Assembly (NCBI GenBank): GCA_007922305.1
Contig: ML677334.1
Coordinates: 60,118,858 to 60,182,857 of the forward strand
Length of the DNA stretch: 64,000 nucleotides
Direction: 5' to 3'
Source: Dermatemys mawii
Taxonomy: Eukaryota; Chordata; Testudines; Dermatemydidae
The translations under genes were made by a program, and so were the position numbers. Below the pieces are notes generated by a model. It worked only from the letters and a program-made list of their open reading frames with translations, did not search any database and had not been told where the DNA came from. Every line of letters begins with the position of its first letter. Within the stretch, counting starts at the first letter, position 1. This document shows, piece after piece, positions 43,582 to 56,354 of this stretch.

Positions 43582-46500
43582 TGCAACAGCTAGAGGCTTA
43601 GACTAGCACTTTGAACCTCTTCTGTTTCTTCCTTTACCTCCTGCAAGTGGAATATTGTTAGTGTCTGCAGTGTAGGAGAGTCACAATGGGATCTGACTTT
43701 TCCAGTGCAGAAGACATGCTAGATGCAGTTCCCTCTTGATGGCAACAATAGTGGCTACTGTTGCAACTTTTCATTCTCATTGTTTTGACCCTAAATGTGC
43801 AAAGCAGAATTGCTAAAGAATGAAATAAAATGAGAGAGTCTGTGATTATGGCTACCAGGATTTTTATTAAATCCCATTTTGGGGGGGTTCCATATCTTAG
43901 CACTTTCAAATCAGATAGAATTGAAACTTTATACAGCAAAAGCATTAAATTTTGTTCTCCTATAAAAAGCTTTATTAAGATTAAGCTAAGGTTGCAGACA
44001 CATATCAGAGTTTTGAGTGTATATGCCTTTCAGGACCTCAGGAAATCCCTACAGAATTTTGGAGCCGCATAAGAGTGAGGCTGTACATGCATAAGTGCCT
44101 CAGATCCCCTGGGGAACCTAAGGAGGCTCAAGAGGGGACCTTCAAGCCTTCGGTCCCTCACTGGGGATACTTTCAATCACACCCCTGTAAGCAATAGAAG
44201 GTTTGTGAGCACTCCACTAGCCACAAAAACTCATACAAGTTCCTCATTTCTCTGTGAGCCTTACGGTGCTCTACAGAGGTCAGTCAATCCCTAATCTTTC
44301 TCCACAAAGCCTTAAGAGGCTTATTTTTCCCCACGGGACCAGGCCTGGATCATCAGCCACTCAGCAAACCTCAGCAGGATCATCAGTCTTCCAGTGCTCT
44401 TAGGGCTCACCCATACTCTGAAGTTTCACAGCTTTAACTTAACACAGTTTAAAAACTGTGTTAAATGGATGCAACTTTCTGTCCACTATTCAGAAAAATG
44501 GTAGAAAAATTATGTTTTGGCAAAAAAACAGCCCGCCAATGTTTCTCTCTTCATAGATTTTAAAGAAGAAGCTGAAACTGGGCTTCTGATGGAAAACCAT
44601 TTGCAATTTTAACTATGGAGTGGCTATTATCACTCCATAATTTAGTTTGATTATGGTCTAAAATCCTAACTTTCTCCCCTCCTTTTCAGTTTCAAGCAAA
44701 AAATTGCACCCGTGAACACAACTCCAGATAGTCTTTGGTCTATGCCCTTCACAGGAGTTGGATTGAAACCACACACACATCTCAGATTGTATTTTTACAT
44801 CAAACTTTAAATAAAAATAGATCCTTTAGATATGGACATTAAACCCCTCAGTTCAGAACTGGATGAATGGTTATACAAGTGGATAAAATAGGGTTCTGAG
44901 CTTCTAAATGCTCCCTACAGTTGTAGCTGAGTTGTCTCATATTCAGTAATTAAACCAAGTAGTTGATAGTGCCTTAGAATTTTTGAAAGCATTTCAGCTG
45001 AGAAGTGAGCCTGACTGCTGTCAGAATCAGCCATAAGACTGCTTTGAGGCCCCATTGCCAGGAGAGAAAGTTAATCAGGTGATGGGAGGAAGTGGTGAAG
45101 AAGTAACACTCCTTTAGAGCTCAGAAGCGGTGAAAAACATGTGTCACAAGACAATCCAAGTTCCCACCTCTGGGGTGAAAAAATTGCCTAGAATAGACCT
45201 TCCTCCTACATCAGAAACTCACGCTCGTCGTCCTAAAAGTGACTTGGTTGGATCACTTCCTCACCAATCCAGTGAGCTCCTTTTTGGTATTGCTGAATAG
45301 ATTCAGCCCATCACTAGGAGATGTGGAGAAGAGATGTAAGCCAAAAACTTCTCCATCTAACATTACTCTTTTTCGACTCTTTTGGAGAGAACCTAATTGG
45401 CAAGAAAATACAAAAGGAGGACATCCTTTGTGTTAAGGAGCCTTCTCCCGATGAGATGCTTGATTTGCTGAGTCAGCCTTGTATTTTGTGTTTGTGGTAT
45501 TAAGTAGTGTGTAATTTGGATTTTGTTCTTGCCAGTATCATCTTGTTGTGAGTGGGTTACTTGACCTCAGGAAAATGTAGTTGGTCAGTTTTATTCCTTA
45601 AGGACAGGAATCATTATGTAGGAGTTAGTGTAACCAGTACTCAAAGTTTGAAGGCTTCCTAGATAATTCACCAGTCCAAGACCTCAAACAATTTGGTGTT
45701 TGAAAAGGGATGTGGCCTATTGAGGAAAAGCTTAGTAACTTTAAAAGAGAACAATGCTAGTTATGGTCCACTTTCTAAAATCTTTGTGAATATAGGAATT
45801 TTCCATTCACTTCTTTTGGTAAGTTCTGACCTACTTCCTATCTGAATGTTAAAATTCTAGCTTACTATAATGTTCTAGTCTCAGAATGTATATATTTTTT
45901 TAAAAAAAAGTTTGTAACCCCCTTTTTCCTCTCAGTAATGAATAGTCCTTTTGTTCTTTCTCTCTTTTATTTTCTAATCACTTTCTTTTGTCAGGGCCTT
46001 GAGAAGCAGCCAAGGCTAACTCCACCATGCAAGCAGAACCCCAGAGAAGAAAATTATCAGAGAAAGTCAAGTGATTCTGTGTATAAATAGGACATTGGGG
46101 ATAATGTACATTTAATTTTGACTAGGACAGCAAAACAGCTACAGCCATGTCTGCTGGGATTGTTTACTTCCTAACAGATTGTTCTGCGTTTCTGCACAGT
46201 GTATGCCTATGTAATGTCTGTAGAAAGGATCTAGTGACCTGCGCCAGTCCTCTGAAACTGATTTGTAAACTCTATCAGGATCATCCTTCTTCCTTCTCTT
46301 CTTCCCTCTTGTGGTCTTAGGACATTTTCATTCCAATGTGTCTTAGTGCTCATATAGTTGCATTATGGATCAAATGCTACAGTTAACATTTCTAGCAGCT
46401 CTTTGGGGTTTAGGTAAGTCATGGTGGCTAACTTAAGGAAAATCTTATCTTGAGGTATAAGAGGCCTTTTTTAAAATTAATGGTTTTTAACGTGAAAAAG

Positions 46501-46974
46501 GTCTGAGATGGAAAGGAGAGTCATTTAAAGATCCACACTCACAGATGTTAGCATCTGTCAAAACTTTTTCTTTTGTGGCCGACTTTATTCTGTTTACAGC
46601 ATTCCAGTCATTTTTTCAACAAAACATTTCTCAACAGTGTGTGCCTAAATGTATGATGGGTTTTTAATTGCATTGGATTTCTGGGGTACAATTTTTCAAG
46701 TGGCAAGTAAACAGGAAATAGGTAACTGAAGGCTCTTCACTGCAATTCATAAACTAGAATATTTTCCCTGATTTCCTCTTTTCAGCTGCTTCTTGTGAGC
46801 AAATATATTTGCTTTTAGTATTCTTGTAAAGTTGTCTAATTGTTACTCCAAAGGCTTTTAATACTTCCCTTAACAGTTTGAGAAAACATATCCACTGCAG
46901 TTCAAGGACTAATATTTTGCGTCTGCTTTTCTTTCTTTCCTTCTCTGAATAGAGTTATGTTTAATATTACAGCT
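43582..46974. other. Intronic sequence, nothing firmly recognised
   Basis: A lone MITE-like end (GGGCTCACCCATACT after TTA) lies near 44402. ORFs are short and overlap on both strands. No exon was found. Confidence 0.35.
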
Positions 46975-47211
46975 GCAATACTGCATCTACACCACTGTAT
47001 GCTGTAATGCAGATTCTTCCTACATCAAAGGACAGGGGTTTTCTGTCAGGGTAATTAATCCCCCTCTCTGAGAGGTGGTAGCTAGGTCGGCGGAAGAATT
47101 CTTCCACCAACCTAGCTATGTCTATGCTGGGGATTAAGTCGACCTAAGTACAGTGCTCAGCCCTAAGCAACATAGTTGGGTCTAGCTAATTTTTAAGTGT
47201 AAACCAGGCAT
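46975..47211 (-). mobile_element. Harbinger-like MITE, decayed copy
   Basis: Shares 'ctgagaggtggtagctaggtcggcggaagaattcttcc' and a right end related to AGTGTAAACCAGGC with the copies at 18151, 47535 and 50473. The left end is not clear. Confidence 0.55.
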
Positions 47212-47534
47212 TAGTGTCCTGTACAGTACGACTGTTCACTTTCTCCCCTCATTCTTTGACCCTTCTATAAGGACAGCATTGCCCTGATCACTGCAATTCA
47301 CTAACCAATGAGGATTTGAAATGGAGAGGAAAGAGACAGTTTGCTTTTTGTGAATCCAGCTTTGGCATCTCACTGTCTGGCTGAGACATTAAATTATAAT
47401 ACATTTTGTGTTATCGATTCCCCCATGCATCCCTCCTGAAACTCATTCCTGAAAGGCTGCCTCTCAGGTGCTGATTACAAAGTTTGATCAGTGGAACCTT
47501 AACTTGTTCCAGCGCCACTCCTCCACAACACTCT

Positions 47535-48214
47535 GGCATGATCTACACTAGGAAATTAAGTTGGTATAACTGTTGCTCAGAGGTATAAAAAATCCACGCC
47601 CTATGCAACACAGTTAAACCAACCTAACTTCCTAGTATAGACAGCGCTAGGTCAGGGGTCTCCAAACTTTGAGACGAGGGCCACATTAGATTTTTGAAGG
47701 GGCTTCACGGGCCGAAGCGACTGAAAAAATTCAGTATATGCAAATATATGCAAACCCCCCCCCTTGGCTCCCCCATCGGTTGCCCCCCCCCCCCCCCCCG
47801 CTCCGCTCCTCCATCCGCTGCCACACACACCCCTTTACTCCTCTGGCCACTGCCACGGGGACACTCACCCCTCTGCACATGGGGCCGCCGGCAGCAGCTT
47901 GCAGGGGTGGGGAGGCAGCAGTGGCTTCTCCACGTGCCTGATTGGCGTGCCTGTTCAGCTGGAGGGCCGGACAAATCGAAGCCGCGGGCCGGATCCAGTC
48001 CCCGGGCCATAGTTTGGAGACCCCTGCGCTAGGTCAGTGGGAGAATTCTCCTGTCAACCTAGCTACCGCCTCTTGGGGAAGTCACAAGTGGAGTATCTAT
48101 CCTGACGCAAGAATCCTTCCCATTGGTGTAGATAGTGTCTTCATTGAAGCACTTCAGCAGTGCAACTGCAGTGGTGCAGCTGTGTGCTGCTCTAGTGATT
48201 TATGTGTAGACATT
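47535..48214 (+). mobile_element. Harbinger-like MITE interrupted by a hAT element
   Basis: Left GGCATGATCTACACTAGG; complement of right AATGTCTACACATAAATC. Outside the hAT insert it reads as one family member, in the opposite orientation to 18151 and 50473. No clear target duplication was seen. Confidence 0.7.
47653..48026. mobile_element. hAT-type MITE nested in the 47535-48214 MITE
   Basis: Perfect 16-bp terminal repeats CAGGGGTCTCCAAACT, with complementary AGTTTGGAGACCCCTG at the right. The octamer CGCTAGGT (47645-47652) is repeated exactly at 48027-48034. The interior is GC-rich with long C runs; its ORFs are chance. Confidence 0.92.
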
Positions 48215-48665
48215 GTTAATTTTACATTACAGTTTATTTTTCAATGCTAAACACAGAACCTTATTCCTATGTGGAGAGGAGGGTAAAAGAGGTATTATCT
48301 AATAAATATGTTGCACAAGAACAAAAACTTGCCATTCTTTTAAAATCCAGCACTGGGTATAACAACTTATAAAATGATAGAATGGTTTGTTTAGAAGTTG
48401 TTTTTGTCACTCTGTGTCAGAACTGTAGTAGACTAGCTGGAGTACAAGAAAAGTCCCAAGCAGGTAGTGGTGAGTAAAGGGTACTGTGTGTGAAAGGTAC
48501 TGATCCTTCTGGCAAGGAAATTATCAGAAATAACACTTACTAGCTGTCCAGCTGTGGAGTGGGAGGGGGACTGATGGAACCTATGGTCACTCATTAGTTC
48601 TCTAGAAGAATCACACTCCATTTCAGCGTGTTCAGATTTAAAAATTGTATTAAAGCTAATGATCG

Positions 48666-48688
48666 ATCTATCTATCTATCTATCTATC
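48666..48688. repeat. (ATCT)n microsatellite
   Basis: About six ATCT units. Confidence 0.9.
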
Positions 48689-48984
48689 ATACATAGGTTG
48701 GGAAAAGAGTATCTTTACATCTGGGTGTAACAAGTTAGTTTTAAAAAGTCATATGCTACATACACTACATAATCAGCAATAACCCAAATTTAGGTGAATA
48801 GATTTAACAATACAGTTTAGATATTAGAATCCGAATATTGGGGTACGTCACTCATGAAAAGTTGTAAGGAGATTTGGTTGTGGGAAATAAAATATATCAG
48901 AGTGGAGATTGTCCCTCAATAATTTAGAATTAGGTTGATTGTCCATTTAGAAAATACAGTCCACGAGGAATGTATTTGTTACTC

Positions 48985-49735
48985 TCCTGACTGCGCTTCT
49001 CATCGGAATTCCAGCTCATCCCTGCTGGTATTGCCGATGTTCAGTGATGTGGTCTATATAGATGTCCCATGACTACCTGATGGCATTTGACACCATGAGT
49101 TGCCGCATTAGCAGAGCATAGCGTTGACCTATTCCACATTCTCTCAGCACTCGCTTGTTACTGGTGTCCAATGCGCCTGAATCTCCGACGATCAGTGCAT
49201 GTATCTGGACCTGGCAACCCTTAGCTCTCAAGGTTTCGGCCAGAGGGTCATATTTCTCTACATTTCAAGCTCGTGCATCGTGGAAGGCCGGGGTCCTGTT
49301 CTCGAATGGCACTGTGCCATCTACCATGATGATCTTCTTCCGGTCCTCATTGGTGATGACAATGTGCGGTCATAGTTGGCTCTTGGTTCCGGGAATGGAA
49401 GAGTTTACGGCAACCTTCTCCATGAGTGGTGGGAGGGCTCTGGCCAGGCAATCTTGGATGACATTGTGTCACAGATGCCAAGCTCTTGAGTGGGGCTTGC
49501 AGCTACACAGGACATGGGGTAGCGTCTCGTTGGCGTAGCCACACTTCCTCATCGCTTGTCCCAATTCCCGTGGAGGATGGCTCCCGTTCAGTGGGACACA
49601 GTTGAGCCAGGCCCTGTGGATGAACCTCTAGTCAGCAAATCGGGTGAAGCTGCCCCCGGGGAGGAAGTGGTTGCTGGTGTCCCACTTGCACGTAACCTCC
49701 AAAACCTTGGCCTGGTTCAGCTTTTCATACAGTGG
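48985..49735 (-). pseudogene. R2-like LINE, C-terminal zinc-knuckle/endonuclease remnant
   Basis: Read on the minus strand from about 49735, one frame encodes the C-terminal region of an R2-type (restriction-like endonuclease) LINE. In order: KVLEVTCKWDTSNHFLPGG, RFIHRAWLNCVPLNGS, the zinc-knuckle remnant RKCGYANETLPHVLCSCKPH, then PHIVITNEDRKKIIMVDGTV, PFENRTPAFHDAR, LAETLRAKGCQVQIHALIVG and HITEHRQYQQG. A Cys of the knuckle has become Met (QAMRKCGY), and at least four in-frame stops are present. The reverse transcriptase part was not found, so it is truncated at the 5' end. In live elements this domain nicks the target. Related RLE clades (NeSL, Hero) are alternatives. Confidence 0.75.
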
Positions 49736-49922
49736 TGACAGACTTGTAAGTATTCAGATAGAAAGCAGCCCCCCTCTGAAGATCGCTCCTTTGATCAAAA
49801 AACAGAGAATTCCTACTAATCCGTGATTTTTTCCCATTATAATTTACATGCATGTTTCCTAGATCACTCACTGTTCCTCATGAAACTACCATATGCACAA
49901 TTCTGTATTCACCACCACCTAC

Positions 49923-50405
49923 AAACTATGGGCAAACTATGGACTGCAGGCCACATGTGGCCCACCGTCCATTTTTATCCAGCACGTGATCTTGGGCCCA
50001 GGGAATGGTGCCGGGTGCGGCAGGCCGGGGGGCCATGCCTGGCTGAGCACAGTAAGCAAGGGGCGGGCAGCGGGAGAGGTTTAGGTGATGGGGTCCTGGA
50101 GGGTGGTGGTTAGGGTGGGGGGTGGGGGTCTTGGGAGGGGAACAAACAGGGGGCTAGATAGGGGTTGGGGTCCTGGGGGGGCAGTTAGTGGGGAGGTGTC
50201 TCTGGAGGTGTGATCAGGGGATAAGGAACGGGGGCTGTCGGGGGTCAGAGGTTCTGAGGGGGGCAGTCAGGGGGCGGGAAGTGGGTAATGGTCGGACAGG
50301 GAACGGGGCCAGGCTGTTTGGGGAGGCACAGCCTTCCCTACCCGGCCCTCCACACAGTTTTGAACCCCAGTGTGGCGCTTGGGTCAAAAAGTTTGCCCAC
50401 CTCTG
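49923..50405. mobile_element. hAT-type MITE
   Basis: Left TATGGGCAAACTATGG with a decayed extreme end; right AGTTTGCCCACCTCTG. Candidate duplications ACCTACAA / ACCTATAT match at 6 of 8. The middle is G-rich with repeated GGGGTCCTGG-like units. Same family as the truncated copy ending at 28485. Confidence 0.7.
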
Positions 50406-50472
50406 ACCTATATTGTAATGACATCTTTCTCCGTTCTCTCTACCTCTCCCACTGAAAAGCATACAACACTAA

Positions 50473-51022
50473 GGGCTTGCCTACACTTAAAATGCTATAG
50501 CAGCACAACTGTATTCCTGTAGCACTTCAGTGTAGACATGGTTCTCCTTCAGTGTAGTTAAAGCAGCTAAGTCAGGGGTTTTCAAACTGGGGGTCGTGAC
50601 CCCTCTGTGGGTCGCAGATCGCCTCCGGGGGGGGGTCGCAAGCTCCCGGTGCTGCTTTAAAGCCGCCGAATGCATTACTTCCGCATTCGGCAGTTTTTCG
50701 GTGGACATACCGAGCACATCTGAAAATAGTGCTTGGGAGCGTTCGGCATGTCCGCCGAAAAGCCGCCAAATGCGGAAGTAATGCATTTGGCGGCTTTTCA
50801 GTGGACACACAAGGGGCGCCGCCGCTGAGGAGGAAGGGAAAAGGGTCGCAGTCTCAGAAAGTTTGAGAACCGCTGAGCTAAGTCAACAGAAGAAGTCTTT
50901 CTTTGACCTAGAGCCGTCTACATGTGGACTTAGGTCAGCTTTAATAACGCTGGTCAAGGGTGTGGATTTTTCACACCACCGACACAGTAAAATCCTCCTA
51001 ATTTTCTAGTGTAAACAAAGCT
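50473..51022 (-). mobile_element. Harbinger-like MITE interrupted by a hAT element
   Basis: Left GGGCTTGCCTACACTTAA; complement of right AGCTTTGTTTACACTAG. Exact TAA duplication (50470-50472, 51023-51025). Split at 50573-50875 by a hAT element. Same family and orientation as 18151-18425. Confidence 0.85.
50573..50875. mobile_element. hAT-type MITE nested in the 50473-51022 MITE
   Basis: Ends CAGGGGTTTTCAAACTGGGG and complement CAGCGGTTCTCAAACTTTC. Octamer AGCTAAGT at 50565-50572 is repeated exactly at 50876-50883. The inside contains inverted 'cgccgaatgcattacttccgcattcgg'-type segments facing 'ccgccaaatgcggaagtaatgc'. Non-coding. Confidence 0.9.
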
Positions 51023-51025
51023 TAA

Positions 51026-52319
51026 AGTGAATCACAACCTATGTTTAGTGAAACTTTGCAGCATATGAACATCTTGTAATTCTCCCTGTCTTTTCTCCCC
51101 CAAGCTTTATGTCTGTGGACCAAGTATGAAAAACCTAACGATTCTGGAAAGAATATAGAAGAAATATAATAGTAGTAGTAGTAGTATTCTCCATGTGTTA
51201 TCTAGTGATAGAAAACCAGTTTAGGGAGTAGAAAGCCGGCAACTTGCAAAGGTAATTTTCCAGCCCTAGAGCAAAGATCAAGGTATGTGCAGTCACTGTT
51301 CTCAGATTGTAGTTTAAACTAGGGATAGTAATTTTCCAGCATCTGTTGTTTGTCAAGAATTATTCCAAGATGGTCTACGTAAAAGGTATGGAATTTTCCC
51401 CCTTGTTTTTAACCTTTCTTCCCCTTGAATTTTCTGTTTTTGAAAGTTGTGTGGCTGACGGTGCTGAATGCAAAAATCTTCCATGTGTGTTTTTACCCCT
51501 ACCTCTCACCCAAATACATGACTTGAGGCTGACCTGGAGGTAGTGTTTTAGTCATGCTGGAGCAGCTCTTCAAAACTTTTATAAAAGCCAGTATGTGTCT
51601 CTGGAATTTATCATCCTTCTTTTGTGGTGCAGAAGGCAAGAATCTTAGATATAGTGGTGATAAATGCATTATAAATACCTTTATAGAGAGTTAATAGTTG
51701 GGTGAGACTCTAAATGGTCCCAAATATGTTGCCTGGAATTTGTACATACAAATATATTTTTGTTTGACTTGTGTAAATACTGTTTGTATGTGCAAATTCA
51801 GATATGTGTATGTACAAATGATTGTACGTTTAAAATTAGAGGCCTATTCCGAAAAAAACCAGTCTTTGTAAGTTGATTTATAATGAGAGGTCCGCCTGAC
51901 TGAGGGCCACCAATATTAACATTTAAAATTCATCGTCATCAGCCCCAGAGAAGCCATCATTTCAAAATAAATAATAAAGACACATTGGAAAGAAAATAGG
52001 AACATGGCTTTAGCCCTCTTTATCTTACTGGATTGGACCCAATTCATTTTATTTTATTTTTTTAGGGACAGAGTTGAAAACGTAGGACCATTCATTAGAG
52101 TCTGCATTCAGAGAGCTTTGATATAATCAGGCCAGATTGGAGAGTCTGACATGGCAGGGCTTTATACATCCAATTCTACTTTCCTCTCTTTAATCTTTGA
52201 GGTTGCAGTGAAGAAGAAAATTCATATTCATTGTTTGAATAAGAATAAGCATATTTTGGGCTACAAATTATAATGACTTTATATTTATCCACATTCATAG
52301 TGGGACTTTTGTGGCCATA
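51026..52319. other. Intronic sequence with a short (AGT)n tract
   Basis: AGT repeats at 51171-51186. Nothing else was recognised. Confidence 0.4.
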
Positions 52320-54071
52320 TTTGCATCCACAGGTAACAAATTTGAGGAATTGTCACAGATTGAAGTGATACTAGAGGAGATTTTGGAACTAACTGATAAA
52401 CTTAACTGTAACAAGTCAACGGGACCAGATGGCATTCACCCAAGAGTTCTGAAAGAACTCAAATGTGAAATTGCGGAACTATTAACTAGGGTTTGTAACC
52501 TGTCCTTTAAATCGGCTTCTGTACCCAATGACTGGAAGATAGCTAATGTAGCGCCAATATTTAAAAAGGGCTCTAGAGGTGATCCCGGCAATTACAGACT
52601 GGTACGTCTAACGTCCGTACTGGGAAAATTAGTTGAAACAATAGTAAAGAATAAAATTGTTAGGCACATATTAAAACATAAACTGTTGGGCAAAAGTCAA
52701 CATGGTTTCTGTAAAGGGAAATCATATCTTACTAATCTATTAGAGTTCTTTGAAGGGGTCAACAAACGTGGACAAGGGGGATCCAGTGGACATAGTGTAC
52801 TTAGATTTCCAGAAAGCCTTTGACAAGGTCCCTCACCAAAGGCTCTTACGTAAATTAAGTTGCCATGGGATAAGAGGGAAGATCCTTTCATGGATTAAGA
52901 ACTGATTAAAAGACAGGGAACAAAGCGTAGGAATAAATGGTAAATTTTCAGAATGGAGTGGGGTAACTAGTGGTGTTCCCCAAGGATCAGTCCTAGGACC
53001 AATCCTATTCAACTTACTTATAAATGATTTGGAGGAAGGGGTAAACAGTGAGGTGGCAAAGTTTGCAGATGATACTAAACTGCCCAAAATAGTTAAGACC
53101 CAAGCAGACTGTGAAGAACTTCAAAAAGATCTCACGAAACTAAATGATTGGGCAACAAAATGGCAAATGAAATTTAATGTGGATAAATGTAAAGTAATGC
53201 ACACTGGAAAAAATAACCTCAACTATACATACAATATGATGGGGGCTAATTTAGCTACAACTAATCAGGAAAAAGATCTTGGAGTCATCGTGGATAGTTC
53301 TCTGAAAACAACCATGCAGTGTGCAGCGGCAGTCAAAAAAGCAAACAGGATGTTAGGAATCATTAAAAAAGGGATAGAGAATAAAATGGAGAATATCTTA
53401 TTGCCGTTATACAAATCCATGGTGCGCCCACATCTTGAATACTGCGTACAAATGTGGTCTCCTCATCTCAAAAAGGATATACTGGCATTAGAAAAGGTTC
53501 AGAGAAGGGCAACTATAATGATTAGGGGATTGGAACGGGTCCCATATGAGGAGAGTTTAAAGAGGCTAGGACTTTTTAGCTTGGAAAAGAGGAGACCAAG
53601 GGAGAATATGATAGAGGTATATAAAATTATGAGTGGTATGGAGAAAGTGAATAAGGAAAAGTTATTTACTTGTTCCCATAATAGAAGAATTAAAGGCCAC
53701 ACAATAAAATTAGTGGGCAGCAGGTTTAAAACAAATAAAAGGAAGTAGTTCTTCACATAGTGCACAGTCAACCTGTCGAACTCCTTGCCTGAGAAGGCTG
53801 TGAAGGCTAGGACTATAACAGGGTTTAAAAGAGAACTGGATAAATTCATGGAGGTTAAGTTCATTAATGGCTATTAGCCAGGCTGGGTAAGGAATGGTGT
53901 CCCTAGCCTCTGTTTGTGAGAGGGGGGTGATGGATGGCAGGAGGGAGATCACTTGATCATTACCTGTTAGGTTCACTCACTCTGGGGCACCTGGCATTGG
54001 CCACTGTCAGCAGACAAGATACTGGTCTAGGTGGACCTTTGGTCTGACCCAGTACAGCCTTTCTTATGTTC
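52320..54071 (+). pseudogene. CR1-clade LINE, reverse transcriptase half, 5'-truncated
   Basis: Encodes most of the reverse transcriptase of a CR1-clade LINE: NKSTGPDGIHPRVLKEL, WKIANVAPIFKKGSRGDPGN, LTSVLGKLVE, then after a frameshift VYLDFQKAFDKVPHQRLL, SGVPQGSVLGPILFN and the catalytic KFADDTKL (Phe codon at 53062). The C-terminal motifs RPHLEYCVQMWSPHLKKD and YEESLKRLGLFSLEKRR follow. Lesions: one frameshift between about 52745 and 52780, a TGA at 52903-52905 and later TAG codons near 53746. The endonuclease half is absent. The 3' end (ggtctgacccagta...ttcttatgttc) is typical of a CR1/L3-like family. Confidence 0.88.
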
Positions 54072-56354
54072 ACCAAAATCCCACTCCTGCATAACCTGCT
54101 ATCTTTTTGTACTGTTACCCCACTCTTTCTTCTTCCCCTTCCTAATTCAGTTCTAGCCACCAACCTTCATCATATTAAATAGTTTCTTTCATATAATTGG
54201 GGATACTTCTGTGAGTAAGATATTATTGAGTGGAAAGAGGGCTTTTAGACTGTAAATATTGTGTCTTATGTGTTAGAGCTAGAGTGGTTCTTATGTGTTA
54301 ATGCTATAGTATGCCAGACTATTCACTATCTAAGTAATTAATATAGACCCTCAGGTTTTTCACCTTCTGAAGGGTGGAATATCCTGTACACTATGCACCA
54401 ATAAATTGGTGTAAAAGATAAGGAGCATTGAGAAGATATAAGAATAGAAAAGAGTGGTCCTTTATAAGATCCATCTTAGTTCTTATCTTACTCCCTTTCT
54501 GATGTGCTATGAGGAAATACTAGGCTGCAATATGTGATTTTAGTGATAATGAAGATTTCCTCTCTACCTCTATCAGTTCACTTCAATCCTGATTTGTTAT
54601 CATTCCTGCTGTTCTACATCTGTATTTCTCCTGGACAGAAACTTCCAGCCTGCCCACACTGTGCCATTGTTTAATGTGTGGCCAGATATCCAATATGGTC
54701 CAAATTTCAGTCAGTGTCTTAACTCCTCTTTTTTCCTGAATAGAATCATAATGCAGCTTTGTGTATGTAGACAAGCACAAACCGCAAAATGATGTAAGTT
54801 GTGTATGGGAAAACTACTGCAGTAAATGAATATGAATTTACTATTTAGCAAATTCTGCAATGTGTATATATAGTTGTATATGGGTTAAAAGAGATTCTTT
54901 GTTGCTGTTGTTACTTTCTTCTGTGGCAAGAAGAAGGAAGTGATTTGCACTTCTGACGAAGATTTTAAATGTTTTTATAACTCTGAGTTTTAGATGTTCG
55001 ATTTAAGGCCTAAATTTGGCTGCAGTACAATCTCCTCTGGATGACCTATATTAGAAGCATTTGAGGTTAAGATTGAATGCAAATAATTCAGAGCGATTTT
55101 TCTTTTAAACTGACAGAGTGATGTCATCAAACTATACAGAATGTAAGTGGGGTGGGTTTGGTGATTCTAAAAGATTTTTCTGTTGCATAAATGACAAGAC
55201 TTTTGACATTTTGGTTCTGTGTGATTGGGTCTTGGTACAGTCAAAAGACTTTACTACCTCAATGCTTACTCCAGAATTTATTAGAGCTATAGGTTTCTTC
55301 ACAGTTCAATAGGATGAACTAGGAATTAATTAATATATTTAGTGTGGTGTACCTTTCATTTTCGGTGTGTCTGTCCATTAATGTCCCTTGAATCCATGTA
55401 GTTCCTGCACTGGAGTACTTTTGTGAGTGAACAGGGCACTTATCAACACCAGGGTTCCCGACTGAATTCAGATATGATTCACTCATGACTGTAGCAGATG
55501 TTTTTGCTTTTTTAAACCAATGCTCATGTTGTGAGGGTTTTCCCCTACTCCCAAACAGATGCCCAGATTTTTAAACACTCCTTCCAGCATGAGAGGGGGA
55601 AAGTGCCAGGATGTGAATATGGTCATTAGGAACAAAAATACTTTGTCATCTCTTGTATATGGCACCACAGGTTAATCAACCACCTTAGAATAACCTAAAT
55701 ACAAAATATAAGAGCTTGTTAACTAAAGAATTCAGGACCTCATTTCTTGGCAAATGTCATTTCCATTTCTCACTGACTTCTGTTTAATACTAAATACATT
55801 TGTATTTGTTTGTTGTGTGTGTTTGGTATAGTGGCTGAACCAATAAAGGCTGCTTGCAGCAGTCATGCTCAGTACTAAATGTCTAAATAATCAGCAATAG
55901 GAGACTACCTGCCAGGGCAGGGGTCCCAGTTGATAGTGTTTAAATTTTGAGAAAAGAGAAATTTTAAGTAAACACCCTCAAAATCAGAGAAATCAGTGGA
56001 TCTGATTCTGATCTCATTTACACCAGCGTACAATAAGTAACTTCACTGAGGCCAGTGCAGTGTTGTGGTTTAAAGAAAAACACTCCCCCCCCCCATGTAA
56101 ATGAGAGGAGAATCAAACTGTGTACATGAGAGTATGGGGAGGGCGTTGGGAAGAGTAATAGCAAAAGAGATGGAAAAACATTTTGATGGAGAAGAGATGG
56201 ATAGGTAACTATAGTGGGTCAATTTAAGTGATCAGGTTTCACACATGTGAACATAGATGTGAGCAGGGTTATAGTCATGTAATTGAGTGCAGAACTTAAC
56301 TGTGTGCTTTTAAAAACTCCCTGAGTCAGATTACTATTGAATGTTTATTGCTTA
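54072..56354. other. Intronic sequence, nothing recognised
   Basis: No paired element ends or exon-like ORFs. A short C run lies at about 56087-56094. Confidence 0.4.

Noticed and set aside
47694..48250. Overlapping Pro/Arg-rich ORFs on both strands
   Set aside because: They lie inside the GC-rich hAT MITE with long C runs and cross its boundaries.
56087..56094. C homopolymer as a recombination or regulatory site
   Set aside because: A short single-base run with nothing around it to support a role.
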